Origin: Hyphomicrobiales bacterium
GTDB taxonomy: Bacteria > Pseudomonadota > Alphaproteobacteria > Rhizobiales > Phreatobacteraceae
NCBI GenBank assembly: GCA_017304475.1
Contig: JAFKKV010000034.1
Coordinates: 55,824-119,823 of the forward strand
Direction of reading: 5' to 3'
Length of the DNA: 64,000 nucleotides
Shown: one piece after another, positions 17,179-25,601 of the stretch
Layout: every line of letters begins with the position of its first letter
Numbering within the stretch: position 1 is the first letter of the stretch
Translations under genes and position numbers: made by a program
Notes under the pieces: generated by a model
Seen by the model: the letters and a program-made list of their open reading frames with translations, nothing else
The model's database searches: none
Told to the model about the DNA's origin: nothing

Positions 17179-18459
17179 TCAGTTTTTCGGTGACGCAGGG
17201 CCACGGCCGAGCAGGGCGGCCATTTCTTCTTCCAGGCTGTCGAACACCGATTTCTCCGAGGCCGTCAGGGCCTTCGGCGGCTCGGCGGTCGGTGCCTGCG
17301 GCGCGGCGGCGGCGGGCGTCGGGGCCGACGGCGTGCGGGCCGGAGGGGCGGGCGGCGTCGCGGCCGGCATGGTGGCCGTCGGCTTGGGTTCGGCAGGCCG
17401 CGGTTCGTTGGGCCTCTGGGTCATGACCGAGGTCGGTACGATCGGCTTGCGCAGCGCCGCTTCCAGGCGGGCGGCAATGTCGTCGGGCGGCGCGGCCGAC
17501 GGCCGGGCCGGCGGAACCGGCGGGGCGGGCGGCGCCTTGACCTGCGGCGTCACGACCTGTGACGGCGGGGTCGGGGCCGGCGTTTCCGGCCTGGCGACAT
17601 TCAGGGGCCGCGGCGGCGGCGAGGGCATTGCCGGCGTCGTGGGCGGCGGTGCTGGCGGCGTCACCGGCCGGGTTGTCTCGAGACGCTGGGGTTCGACGCG
17701 CGGCGGCGGCGCCGGGCGAACCGGTTCCGGCCGCACCGGTTCGGGCCGCACCGGCTCGACGCGGGCGGGTTCGATGCGGTTCGTCTCGATGCGATTCGGC
17801 TCGACCCGGGCGGGCTGGATCGCCGGCGGGGCAGGCGGCGGGGCCACCGGAGCCGGCGCGACCGGCTGGGCCACGGGCGCCTCGGCGCGCGGCTCCGGCC
17901 GCGGCTCGTATCGCGGTTCCGGACGAGGCTCGGGGCGGGGTTCGGGCCTGGCTTCGGCTCTCGGCTCCTGCCTTGGCGGCGTCGGATTGTCCAGATTGAC
18001 CGGCCGCGGCGGTGGCGGCGGCAATTCCCCGGCGGCCTGGCGTGCGGCTTCGCGCATGGACAGCCGTGTCTGGGCCTCACCGGTCGCCGGCACGGCCGGC
18101 GGCGGCTCGGCGACCGCCGCGGCGGGAATGTCGCGCAGCGCGCTTGCCTGCACGGGCACGCCGCGCACGATATTGTTCTCGATCACCACATCGGTCGGGC
18201 CGCCGAGCAGGATCAGGTGCTCGACATTGTCACGCCGGATCAGCACCAGCTTTCGGCGCGCATCGACATCGGCATAGTCGAGCACGGCCAGGCGCGGCTG
18301 GCGGCCGCGGGCGGAAGCGCCGATGCCCAGGCCCCGGCCGCGCACCAGGCGGAACACCCAGGCGGTCAGCCCGATCAGGACGAGAACCACGGCGAAGGCG
18401 ACAATGAAGGTCGCCGCGAGCGGCGCATTGGGACCTAGAAGATTGGATATGAAATTCAT
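17179..18459 (-). CDS. fliO: Flagellar biosynthesis protein FliO with a long proline-rich tail
   Basis: FliO assists FliP ring formation. From ATG 18459 the protein is about 426 residues. It has one transmembrane helix (about 15-40), a conserved FliO core (RLAVLDYADVDARRKLVLIRRDNVEHLILLGGPTDVVIE, about 55-95) and then some 300 residues rich in Pro, Ala, Arg and Glu. The tail includes PEPRPEPRPEPR and VRPEPVRPEPVRP repeats. Standard FliO is 100-150 residues, so the tail is an extension. GTG or ATG codons up to 18495 are alternative starts. Divergent from flgB. Confidence 0.88.
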   Translation of the reverse strand: MNFISNLLGPNAPLAATFIVAFAVVLVLIGLTAWVFRLVRGRGLGIGASARGRQPRLAVLDYADVDARRKLVLIRRDNVEHLILLGGPTDVVIENNIVRGVPVQASALRDIPAAAVAEPPPAVPATGEAQTRLSMREAARQAAGELPPPPPRPVNLDNPTPPRQEPRAEARPEPRPEPRPEPRYEPRPEPRAEAPVAQPVAPAPVAPPPAPPAIQPARVEPNRIETNRIEPARVEPVRPEPVRPEPVRPAPPPRVEPQRLETTRPVTPPAPPPTTPAMPSPPPRPLNVARPETPAPTPPSQVVTPQVKAPPAPPVPPARPSAAPPDDIAARLEAALRKPIVPTSVMTQRPNEPRPAEPKPTATMPAATPPAPPARTPSAPTPAAAAPQAPTAEPPKALTASEKSVFDSLEEEMAALLGRGPASPKN

Positions 18460-18495
18460 CAGAACCGATCCCATGCATGCCGGCAGCGGGCGCAA

Positions 18496-18664
18496 TCAGG
18501 CCCGTTAAGTCTATGTTGAGGTTAACGAGCCCGGCAAGGCTTGCCGGGCGCGACCTCCCGGGATGGTTAATCCACGGTGACAAAAGTTAATAGCGCCTTT
18601 CGATTAACGTGTCGTTAACCACGTGGCCGGCATTCTTTGCCCATCGAAAGGCGAGGAGAATCCC
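18496..18664. promoter_or_regulatory. Divergent fliO/flgB control region with CtrA box
   Basis: TTAA 18604-18607, seven bases, TTAA 18615-18618 followed by C is a perfect CtrA consensus (TTAA-N7-TTAAC). Further TTAA half-sites lie at 18505, 18522, 18567 and 18587. A 21-bp palindrome (arms 18529-18538 and 18540-18549) lies on the fliO side. CtrA controls flagellar genes in this class and CckA is encoded at 35314. Use of this site here is inference. Confidence 0.75.
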
Positions 18665-19069
18665 GTGGCTGCCGCTGATATCCCGATCTTCTCCATGCTG
18701 CGCGATCGCATGCGATGGCACCAGGATCGCCAGAAGCTCCTCGCCGAAAACGTCGCCAATGCGGAGACGCCGGGCTATCGGGCGCGCGATCTGCGCTCGC
18801 CGAGCTTCGACGCGCTGGTCCAGGGCAATAGCCGGTCCGGCATCGGCACCAGCACCACGGATGCGCGCCACATTACCGGCTCGGTGCAGGGCGGAACGCA
18901 GTTCCAGGTCCGCCGCGATGCCGGCGTGGTCACCACGCCGGACGGCAACCGGGTCAATCTCGAAGACGAAATGCTCAAGGTCGCCCAGAACCAGATGGAC
19001 TACCAGGCCGTGACCGGCCTCTACCAGCGCTCGCTCGGACTGATCCGGACGGCGATTGGCAAGCGTTAG
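18665..19069 (+). CDS. flgB: Flagellar proximal rod protein FlgB
   Basis: FlgB is a proximal rod subunit. The GTG at 18665 is chosen because GAGGAG lies 6 bases upstream and gives 134 residues starting at VAAADIPIF. The GTG at 18623 would begin almost inside the CtrA box. The protein has LLAENVANAETPGYRARDL and the C-terminal QNQMDYQAVTGLYQRSLGLIRTAIGK, both standard. First gene of flgB-flgC-fliE. Confidence 0.95.
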   Translation: MAAADIPIFSMLRDRMRWHQDRQKLLAENVANAETPGYRARDLRSPSFDALVQGNSRSGIGTSTTDARHITGSVQGGTQFQVRRDAGVVTTPDGNRVNLEDEMLKVAQNQMDYQAVTGLYQRSLGLIRTAIGKR

Positions 19070-19082
19070 GGAGAGCTGACCG

Positions 19083-19499
19083 ATGTCCACGGATTTCCTC
19101 AGGTCGATCCGCATCGCCACCGGCGGCATGCGCGCCCAGGCCGGCCGCATGCGGGTGGTCTCGGAAAATATCGCCAACGCCAATTCGACCGCCGAGACCG
19201 CCGGCGGCGATCCCTACCGGCGCAAGGTGCCGACATTCCGCACGTCGTTCGATCGCGAATTGCAGGCCACCACCGTCCAGCTCGGCCCGGTCCGCCCGGT
19301 CCAGGGTGAGTTTCAGACTCGTTACGAGCCCAATCATCCCGCCGCGGATCCGCGCGGCTACGTGAAGGTTCCCAATGTCAATTCGCTGGTCGAGGCGATG
19401 GACATGCGCGAGGCCCAGCGCAGCTACGAGGCCAACCTCAACGTGATCACCTCAACGCGCCGCATGCTGCAGCGCACCATCGATCTTCTGAAGGCATGA
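19083..19499 (+). CDS. flgC: Flagellar proximal rod protein FlgC
   Basis: The 138-residue length is typical. It begins with a rod-protein helix including NIANANSTAETAGGDPYRRK. The C-terminal half has GYVKVPNVNSLVEAMDMREAQRSYEANLNVI, the FlgC signature. GGGAGAGC precedes the ATG. The stop overlaps the fliE ATG (ATGA at 19496-19499), giving translational coupling. Confidence 0.96.
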   Translation: MSTDFLRSIRIATGGMRAQAGRMRVVSENIANANSTAETAGGDPYRRKVPTFRTSFDRELQATTVQLGPVRPVQGEFQTRYEPNHPAADPRGYVKVPNVNSLVEAMDMREAQRSYEANLNVITSTRRMLQRTIDLLKA

Positions 19500-19819
19500 C
19501 CATGTCCACATCCTCGATCGCTGCCAGTGCCTATGCCAATGCCGCGCGGCTGTTCTCGCCCAACGCCGCCCAGCGCCCTGCCACGGGCGGCCAGGGCGGC
19601 CAGGGGGGCTTCGGCGCCATGCTGAACTCCGCCATGCAGCATCTCGACCAGACGACGCGCGCGACCGACCAGCGCGCGCAGCAAATGGCGGCCGGACGCG
19701 CCGACCTCATCGACGTGGTCACCGCGGTGTCGGAGACCGAGGTCGCCATCGAGGCGCTGGTCTCGGTGCGCGACAAGGTGGTGCAGGCCTATGACGAAAT
19801 CATGCGAATGCAGATCTGA
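19496..19819 (+). CDS. fliE: Flagellar hook-basal body protein FliE
   Basis: FliE joins the MS ring to the rod. The 107-residue protein has a Gly/Gln linker and the C-terminal FliE block (DLIDVVTAVSETEVAIEALVSVRDKVVQAYDEIMRMQI). ATG 19496 overlaps the flgC stop; ATG 19502, two codons in, is equally possible. About 110 bp separate it from fliQ. Confidence 0.94.
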   Translation: MTMSTSSIAASAYANAARLFSPNAAQRPATGGQGGQGGFGAMLNSAMQHLDQTTRATDQRAQQMAAGRADLIDVVTAVSETEVAIEALVSVRDKVVQAYDEIMRMQI

Positions 19820-19928
19820 GCCTCATGGCTCTTGACGAGATGCTGGTCGCCGGCGCGGCGGCCAGCCGTCCTGCAGTGCATTCCGTCGCCTGGACCTGAA
19901 CCGATACCGCCCGAGAGCGCGCAGACAG

Positions 19929-20195
19929 ATGACCCCCGCTGATATTCTCGACGTCGCGCGCGACGGCATTCTCACCGTCATCCTGGTCTCGGCGCCGCTG
20001 ATGATCGTCGGCCTGGTGGTCGGCGTTGCCGTCTCGCTGGTCCAGGCTCTGACCCAGATCCAGGAACAGACCCTGGTCTTCGTGCCGAAGATCATCGCCA
20101 TCTTCGCCACCATGCTGCTGGTGCTGCCCTTCATGGGCGACCTGATGGCCGGTTGCATGACCCGGGTGATGGCGAAGGTGGTCACGGGCGGGTGA
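19929..20195 (+). CDS. fliQ: Flagellar export gate protein FliQ
   Basis: FliQ is the small two-helix subunit of the export gate. The 88 residues include LMIVGLVVGVAVSLVQALTQIQEQTLVFVPKIIAIF, the family signature, between two hydrophobic helices. The gene precedes fliR and flhB, the usual export-gate order. Confidence 0.96.
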   Translation: MTPADILDVARDGILTVILVSAPLMIVGLVVGVAVSLVQALTQIQEQTLVFVPKIIAIFATMLLVLPFMGDLMAGCMTRVMAKVVTGG

Positions 20196-20250
20196 ATCAG
20201 GTCTGATCCCGCGGACCAAAGGGGACCGGACCTGAGAGGAGGCTCACCCG

Positions 20251-21018
20251 ATGACCTTCTCTTTCACGCCCGAATTCGCCGTGGTCTTCGTCCTGATGTT
20301 CGCGCGCGTCGGCACCATGATGACGCTGATGCCCGGCCTCGGCGAAAGGGCCATGCCGATGCGCGTGCGCCTCGGCGTCGCCGTGCTCCTGACCATGATC
20401 CTGTTTCCGCTGCACCGGCCGCTCTATGCGGTCGACCTGGCGCGGCCGGCCGGCATCGTGCTCGTCCTGTTCCAGGAGCTCGCCGTCGGTTTCACGCTCG
20501 GCATGGCCGGCCGCATCGCCGTTTCCGCATTGCAGACCGCCGGCGTCGTCATCGCCAACGCCATGGGCCTCGGCTTCGCCATGCAGGTCGATCCGACCCA
20601 GGGCCAGCAGGGCGCGGTGATCGGCACCTTCCTGAGCCTGCTCGGCGTGGCGATCGTCTTCGCCACCGACCTGCATCACCTGGTGATCGCCGCGATCTCG
20701 AGCAGTTTCAGCGTGCTCAGGCCGGGCGTGCTGCCGGGTTCGGGCGATGCGGCGCTGTTCCTGGTCGGCGTCATGTCCAAGGCCTTCATGGTGGGCATCC
20801 AGCTCTCCGCGCCGTTCCTGGTGTTCTCGCTGGTGTTCAATGTCGGCCTCGGCGTGCTGTCCAAGCTGATGCCGCAGATGCAGGTGTTCTTCGTCGGCAT
20901 GCCGATCTCGATCGGCGTCGGCTTCCTGATCCTGCTGATGGTCGTCGGCGTCATGATGGTCCATTACACCGGCCATCTGGAGAGCCTGCTCAGCGAACTC
21001 GCCGTCAACAGGAGGTGA
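20251..21018 (+). CDS. fliR: Flagellar export gate protein FliR
   Basis: FliR completes the FliPQR channel. The 255-residue polytopic protein has FARVGTMMTLMPGLGERAMPMRVRLG near the N terminus and MGLGFAMQVDPTQGQQGAVIGTFLSLLGVAIVFATDLHHL in the middle, both typical. GAGGAGG lies about 9 bases before the ATG. The stop is 3 bp before flhB. Confidence 0.96.
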   Translation: MTFSFTPEFAVVFVLMFARVGTMMTLMPGLGERAMPMRVRLGVAVLLTMILFPLHRPLYAVDLARPAGIVLVLFQELAVGFTLGMAGRIAVSALQTAGVVIANAMGLGFAMQVDPTQGQQGAVIGTFLSLLGVAIVFATDLHHLVIAAISSSFSVLRPGVLPGSGDAALFLVGVMSKAFMVGIQLSAPFLVFSLVFNVGLGVLSKLMPQMQVFFVGMPISIGVGFLILLMVVGVMMVHYTGHLESLLSELAVNRR

Positions 21019-21021
21019 GCG

Positions 21022-22092
21022 GTGGCTGAGGGCGACGACGACAAGGACCAGAAAACACAGGATCCGACGCAGAAGAAGCTCGACGACGCCTTGCAGAAGG
21101 GCGACGTCGCCAAGAGCCAGGACCTGGTCTCCTGGTTCATGCTGTTCGCCGCGACCCTGCTGATCGCCGTCACCGCCGTCGGTTCGGCCGGCAGCCTGAC
21201 CGCGCCCCTGAAGAACCTGATGGCCAATGCCGATCTCGTCTCGGTCGACCGGGCCGGGCTGATGGGCCTGTTCGTCACCCTGGGCCTGGCGATCGCCGCG
21301 GCCATCGGCCTGCCGCTGCTCGGCCTGTTCCTCACCGGGATCGCCGGCAACATGATCCAGCACCGGCTGGTGCTGTCGGGCGAGAGCCTGAAGCCGAAAT
21401 TCTCCAAGATTTCGCCGATGGCCGGCTTCAAGCGCATTTTCGGCAAGGAGGCCTTCGTCAACTTCCTGAAGGGGCTCGCCAAGATCTCGATCGTCGGCAC
21501 GGTGATGTTCGTCGTGGTCTGGCCGCAGCGTGAGGTGATCGATTCGCTGGTGCGCATGGATATCGAGGTGCTGCTGCCGCACTCGCTCACCATCATCCTG
21601 AGCCTGCTCTACGCGGTCGTAGCGATCCTCGCCGTGCTGGCAGCGGCCGATTACGTCTACCAGTACCGCAGCTGGTATCAGCGCCAGCGCATGACGTTCC
21701 AGGAGATGAAGGAAGAGTTCAAGCAGTCGGACGGCAATCCCGAAATCAAGGGCAAGCTCAGGCAGATCCGCCGCGAGCGTTCGCGCAAGCGCATGATGGC
21801 GAATGTGCCGAAGGCGACCGTCGTGATCACCAACCCGACCCACTTCGCCGTGGCGCTGCGCTATGAGACCGGCATGACCGCGCCGGTCTGCGTCGCCAAG
21901 GGCGCCGACCTGATCGCCCTGAAGATCCGCGAGCTGGCCACCGCCAACGACGTGCCGATCGTCGAGAACCAGCCGCTGGCACGCGCCCTCCACGCCACCG
22001 TCGAGATCGACAAGCCGATCCCCGAGGATCACTACAAGGCGGTGGCCGAGGTGATCGGCTACGTCATGCGCCTGAAGGGCGGCCTGCGGTAG
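21022..22092 (+). CDS. flhB: Flagellar export switch protein FlhB
   Basis: FlhB switches export specificity from rod/hook to filament substrates by self-cleavage. The 356-residue protein has four membrane helices (about 30-215) and a cytoplasmic tail. The autocleavage motif NPTH is present in VVITNPTHFAVALRY. The N-terminal QDPTQKKLDDALQKGDVAKSQDL is typical. The start is GTG at 21022 with GGAGGTGAGC just before it, overlapping the end of fliR. Confidence 0.96.
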   Translation: MAEGDDDKDQKTQDPTQKKLDDALQKGDVAKSQDLVSWFMLFAATLLIAVTAVGSAGSLTAPLKNLMANADLVSVDRAGLMGLFVTLGLAIAAAIGLPLLGLFLTGIAGNMIQHRLVLSGESLKPKFSKISPMAGFKRIFGKEAFVNFLKGLAKISIVGTVMFVVVWPQREVIDSLVRMDIEVLLPHSLTIILSLLYAVVAILAVLAAADYVYQYRSWYQRQRMTFQEMKEEFKQSDGNPEIKGKLRQIRRERSRKRMMANVPKATVVITNPTHFAVALRYETGMTAPVCVAKGADLIALKIRELATANDVPIVENQPLARALHATVEIDKPIPEDHYKAVAEVIGYVMRLKGGLR

Positions 22093-22127
22093 GCGTGGAG
22101 ATGCCGCGCCGGTGGGCGCCGCGCCGT

Positions 22128-22772
22128 CTATGCCTCCGGCGCGGCCGGGGCCGGCTTCAGCCAGCCCTTCGCCACGGCGTCGGCGAAGATCGCCTCCGCC
22201 GCGACCCAGAGCGCCGGCGCGCCCTGTTCGATCGGGCGCACGAGCCCTCGCAGCTGCGCTTCGTCGACGGCGAAATCGGTCCAGCTGCCGCCGCCGACGG
22301 CATGGTCGAGCAGGATCGGCTGGAACCGGTCGAGCGCCTTGGCGAAGCGGGCGTCCGGCGTTTCGATCGCCTCGAACTCGTCCCACAAGGCGCGAAATTC
22401 AGCGGCCTGCTCGGCCGGCAGCAGGCCGAACAGCCGGTTTGCGGCGACCTGCTCGCGTTCGGCCTGCGAGACGGCATTCGCTGCATCGAACAAAGGCGTG
22501 TCGCCGCTGTCGATCTCCACGATGTCGTGGACGATGAGCATGCGGATGACCCGGTCGATATCGACCGGGTCGATCGCATGGCCCTGCAGCACCAGGGCGC
22601 AGAGCGCGAGATGCCAGGAATGTTCGGCGGTGTTCTCGTGGCGCGAGCCGTCGGCGAGGCGATTGCCGCGCGTGACCGATTTCAGCCGGTCCGCCGCCAT
22701 GATGAAGCGCAACTGCCCGACGAGCCGCGTGTCGAGCCCGGCGGCCCAGTCGGTCGATTTCATGCGGTCCAT
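22128..22772 (-). CDS. HD-domain phosphohydrolase (HDDC2/YfbR-like 5'-nucleotidase)
   Basis: The 214-residue protein carries RHENTAEHSWHL (His metal ligand), HDIVEIDSGDTP (HD pair) and a downstream LDRFQPILLD (distal Asp). This matches the HD_3/HDDC2 family, whose best-known member YfbR dephosphorylates deoxynucleoside monophosphates. GCAGGC precedes the ATG at 22772. It converges with flhB. Substrate is inferred from family only. Confidence 0.85.
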   Translation of the reverse strand: MDRMKSTDWAAGLDTRLVGQLRFIMAADRLKSVTRGNRLADGSRHENTAEHSWHLALCALVLQGHAIDPVDIDRVIRMLIVHDIVEIDSGDTPLFDAANAVSQAEREQVAANRLFGLLPAEQAAEFRALWDEFEAIETPDARFAKALDRFQPILLDHAVGGGSWTDFAVDEAQLRGLVRPIEQGAPALWVAAEAIFADAVAKGWLKPAPAAPEA

Positions 22773-22878
22773 GGTGCGTGCCTGCCCGTTGTCGTCGGGC
22801 CTGTATAGGCCATATCGGACATGGGTTGCATGCCGATGGCAGCGGCCGCTACGGCTCGCTCCTCAGGCCCAGGCCGGG

Positions 22879-23271
22879 TCAATATTCGGCGTAGATCTCG
22901 ATGATATTGCCTTCCGGATCGCGAAAGAACAGGGTGCGATGGCGCCAGTTCGGCAGGTCCGTCGGCGGCCGCAGAATGGGCACGCCCTTGGCGACCAGCT
23001 CGGCATGGCAGGCATCGACGGCCGGCGGGGCGACCCGAAAGGCCAGCTGGACCGCCGCCGACCCGGGCACGGCGGCGCCGTCGTCGCAGACGCTCCAGGG
23101 GCCGCGCGGCCGGAGCGACAGGAGGGCGGCGCCGACGCGAAAGCTGACCCAGTTGTCGAGATCGACCTCGATGGGAAATTGCATGATGTCGCGGTAGAAC
23201 GCCCGCGTTTCTGCCATCTTGCCGCACAAGAGGACGGTGTAGTCGAGATTGCCTATGCCACCCAGGCCCAC
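22879..23271 (-). CDS. VOC-family (glyoxalase/bleomycin-resistance fold) protein
   Basis: The roughly 130-residue protein has one VOC fold: NLDYTVLLCGKMAETRAFYRDIMQFPIEVD at the start and FFRDPEGNIIEIYAEY at the end, with the metal-ligand Glu in IIEIYAEY. GTG 23271 is preferred because AGGAG lies 8 bases upstream. The frame extends to an ATG at 23304 that lacks a ribosome-binding site. Substrate unknown. Confidence 0.8.
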   Translation of the reverse strand: MGLGGIGNLDYTVLLCGKMAETRAFYRDIMQFPIEVDLDNWVSFRVGAALLSLRPRGPWSVCDDGAAVPGSAAVQLAFRVAPPAVDACHAELVAKGVPILRPPTDLPNWRHRTLFFRDPEGNIIEIYAEY

Positions 23272-23375
23272 TGCGCATTCTCCTGTCTGTCCGGCTGCCG
23301 TCATCGCAGTCTAGACGGCGCCAGAGGGATTTGAAGCAGCGCTCCGAGAGAATGCGGTCCCGGGACGTTTCACCT

Positions 23376-23459
23376 CGTCTTGGCCGGGCTTGTCCCGGCC
23401 ATCCACGACTTGTTCCGTTTGGAATGCGTGGATCCCCGGGACAAGCCCGGGCAAGACGA
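23376..23459. repeat. Intergenic inverted repeat, family C
   Basis: The element runs from CGTCTTGGCCGGGCTTGTCCCGGCC and CCACGACTTGT to CGTGGATCCCCGGGACAAGC and CAAGACG, an imperfect inverted pair of about 35-base arms. Copies are at 43509-43608, 53853-53939 and 54042-54129. It lies upstream of the racemase-family gene and of the divergent VOC gene. Confidence 0.85.
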
Positions 23460-23563
23460 TCGGCGGCGAACTGCCCGGATGGAGCGCGTTGCCATCCGCC
23501 ATTGCGCCGCGCCATTCTGCCGGCCGACTCGCATTCAGTCACAGCAGCGGAAAAGGCCTCATC

Positions 23564-24274
23564 GTGTCGCAGCAGGGCGTCATCGGACTGATCGGCGGCA
23601 TGAGCTGGGAAAGCTCGGCCGAATATTACCGCATCATCAACCAGCAAGTGCGCGAGCGGCTCGGCGGGCTCAGGTCGGCGCGCTGCCTGATGTGGTCCTT
23701 CGACTTCGGCGAGATCGAGGCCCTGCAGCATGCCGGGCGCTGGGATGACGCGACCGCGCTGATGATCGATGCCGCGCGGCGCCTGGAACGCGGCGGCGCG
23801 GACTTTTTCCTGATCTGCACCAACACCATGCATCGCATGGCGGATCAGGTTTCCGCCGCGGTCGGCATTCCGCTCATCCATATCGCCGATCCGACCGCCG
23901 AGCGCATCAAGGCCCGGGGGATCAAGCGTGTCGGCCTCCTTGGCACCGCCTTCACCATGGAGCAGGACTTCTACAAGGGCCGGCTCATCGACCGCTTCGG
24001 CCTGGACGTGCTGGTGCCCGAGGCCGGGGATCGCGCCGTGGTGCACCGGATCATCTATGAGGAACTGGTGCAGGGCCGGGTCGAGCCGGCGTCACGCGAA
24101 GCCTATCAGGCGGTGATCGGCCGGCTGGTCGCGCGCGGCGCCGAGGCCGTCATTCTCGGCTGCACCGAGATCATGCTGCTGGTGAAGCCGGAGGACAGCG
24201 CCGTGCCGCTGTTCGACACGACCGGCATTCATGCCGAGGCGGCGGTGGAGCGGGCGCTGGCGGGTGTCGGATAG
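23564..24274 (+). CDS. Aspartate/glutamate racemase-family protein
   Basis: The protein (about 236 residues from GTG 23564) begins VSQQGVIGLIGGMSWESSAEYYRIIN, the Asp/Glu racemase signature. It has both catalytic cysteines, in FFLICTNTMH and EAVILGCTEIMLL. It should interconvert L- and D-amino acids, most likely aspartate or another acidic substrate. The frame stays open to 23390 through repeat C, which is not coding. GGAAAAGG precedes the GTG by about 8 bases. Confidence 0.85.
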   Translation: MSQQGVIGLIGGMSWESSAEYYRIINQQVRERLGGLRSARCLMWSFDFGEIEALQHAGRWDDATALMIDAARRLERGGADFFLICTNTMHRMADQVSAAVGIPLIHIADPTAERIKARGIKRVGLLGTAFTMEQDFYKGRLIDRFGLDVLVPEAGDRAVVHRIIYEELVQGRVEPASREAYQAVIGRLVARGAEAVILGCTEIMLLVKPEDSAVPLFDTTGIHAEAAVERALAGVG

Positions 24275-24376
24275 GGCGACCGAGGCTTGGGCGAGGCCTC
24301 ACCTGCGAGGTGAACCTTGTGGGGCGCCGGCGCGACAGAACTCCGGCCGGACCTGAAAGCGGCCAAGGAGATTTCG

Positions 24377-24853
24377 ATGCTTCGCTTCATCCTGGCCGTT
24401 GGCCTCGGGCTGGTCTGTTCAGCCGCACAGGCCGAAACGCGACCGGATCCGGTCGCCAGGATCGTCGCGATCTATGACGGCTATCGCCATGCACAGCCGG
24501 GGCCCGACCTCGGCCCCATCTATGGCGACCGGCTGCAGGGGCTTCTGGATGCCGACCGCGCGGCGACGCCCGACGGCGAGGTGGGCACGATCGACTGGGA
24601 CGTTTTCGTCGACGGCAATGATGTTGAGTTGGGTGCCGTCGCGGCCGTTCTCGTTTCGCTGGATGGCGACAACGCGGTGGTCCGCGCACGTTTCACCAAT
24701 CACGGCCAGCCGAGCGATCTTTCCTTCGATCTGGTCTTCGAACATGGCGGCTGGCGTGTCGCGGATATCAAGACCGAGCGGCAGGGGGTGCCGTGGTCGA
24801 TGGCCAAGGTGCTGGCCGACGCGCTGGCGGCGTTGCCGGCCGGGCGGCAGTGA
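24377..24853 (+). CDS. Exported DUF3828-like protein
   Basis: The 158-residue protein has a clear signal peptide (MLRFILAVGLGLVCSAAQAE, cut near AQA). The mature part has VARIVAIYDGYR near the N terminus and VRARFTNHGQPSDLSFDLVFEHGGWRVADIK in the middle. This resembles DUF3828 periplasmic proteins of unknown function. AAGGAG lies 7 bases before ATG 24377. It follows the racemase gene by about 100 bp; a TCACCT-GCG-AGGTGA hairpin lies in that gap. Confidence 0.65.
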   Translation: MLRFILAVGLGLVCSAAQAETRPDPVARIVAIYDGYRHAQPGPDLGPIYGDRLQGLLDADRAATPDGEVGTIDWDVFVDGNDVELGAVAAVLVSLDGDNAVVRARFTNHGQPSDLSFDLVFEHGGWRVADIKTERQGVPWSMAKVLADALAALPAGRQ

Positions 24854-24901
24854 GCGGCGGTGTAGCAAGTGCGGGAAAGCAGGAAAAGCGCAGCCAAATC
24901 A

Positions 24902-25211
24902 ACCCTCTCCCAGAGGGAGAGGGTGGCAGCGTCAGCTGCCGGGTGAGGGGTCGTCCATCTCCGGAAGGAGCGGCATGCGCGACGAGCATCGGCACCAGCT
25001 CTGAGAGCTCACGCCCCTCACCCGGCGCCTGACGGCGCCACCCTCTCCCTTTGGGAGAGGGTTTTTCGGGCTCGCCAGCAGCCGCGGCAGGACATCGACA
25101 CGGCGATGTGGCGGTCGGTCATGCCGAGGCGGCGGCACCACTTCTCAGAACTCACGCCCCTCACCCGGCGCCTGACGGCGCCACCCTCTCCCTCTGGGAG
25201 AGGGTTTTTTG
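24902..25211. repeat. Family B inverted repeat with a 143-bp tandem duplication
   Basis: Family-B hairpins lie at 24902-24924, 25040-25062 and 25183-25205. The stretch from 25008 (CTCACGCCCCTCACCCGGCG) is repeated from 25151, an offset of 143 bases. Both copies run on into CAGCAGCCGCGG, the 3' end of the small gene at 25215-25466. The last hairpin is followed by a T-run, so it could terminate plus-strand transcription from the DUF3828 gene. It occupies nearly all of 24854-25214. Confidence 0.88.
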
Positions 25212-25214
25212 CAC

Positions 25215-25466
25215 TCACCAGCAGCCGCGGCGGGACGTCGATCCGGCCATGCGGCGGGCGATTTCGCGTTCGATGCCGTCGGTGAGGCGGCCGCCCGAGC
25301 GCATGACCAGGGTTTCGATCGCCCGCTCGGTATCGCCTTGGCTGGTCTGGGTGATCCGATCGATCAGCCGGGCCAGCCACTGGCCGACGCCCGCGAGCAG
25401 GCCGTGCGGGGGCAGGGCCGCGGTGTCGTCATGCGGGTCGAAGCTGGAATGGGTGACATAGGCCAT
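25215..25466 (-). CDS. Small hypothetical protein
   Basis: The 83-residue reading frame starts at ATG 25466 with CGGAG about 8 bases upstream. It has a helical core (AGVGQWLARLIDRITQTSQGD) and a C-terminal basic end (REIARRMAGSTSRRGCW). I do not recognise a family. Support is the ribosome-binding site and the fact that its 3' end was duplicated next door without being needed there. It could be spurious. Confidence 0.45.
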   Translation of the reverse strand: MAYVTHSSFDPHDDTAALPPHGLLAGVGQWLARLIDRITQTSQGDTERAIETLVMRSGGRLTDGIEREIARRMAGSTSRRGCW

Positions 25467-25601
25467 GGTGTCGGCTCCGGATTGGCTCGCTCGCCCATCA
25501 CCCGGAACAGGCCGGGGCAGGGCTCTCGACGACGCCATCATTGACGCCTGGGGAGCGTCGTGACAAAGGATGAGATCTCAGCCGATAGTTGAGGTAATCT
25601 C

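Noticed and set aside
20197..22386. 729-codon open frame on the minus strand across fliR and flhB
   Set aside because: Antisense shadow of well-identified flagellar genes. The translation is His/Asp/Gln-rich without recognisable domains.
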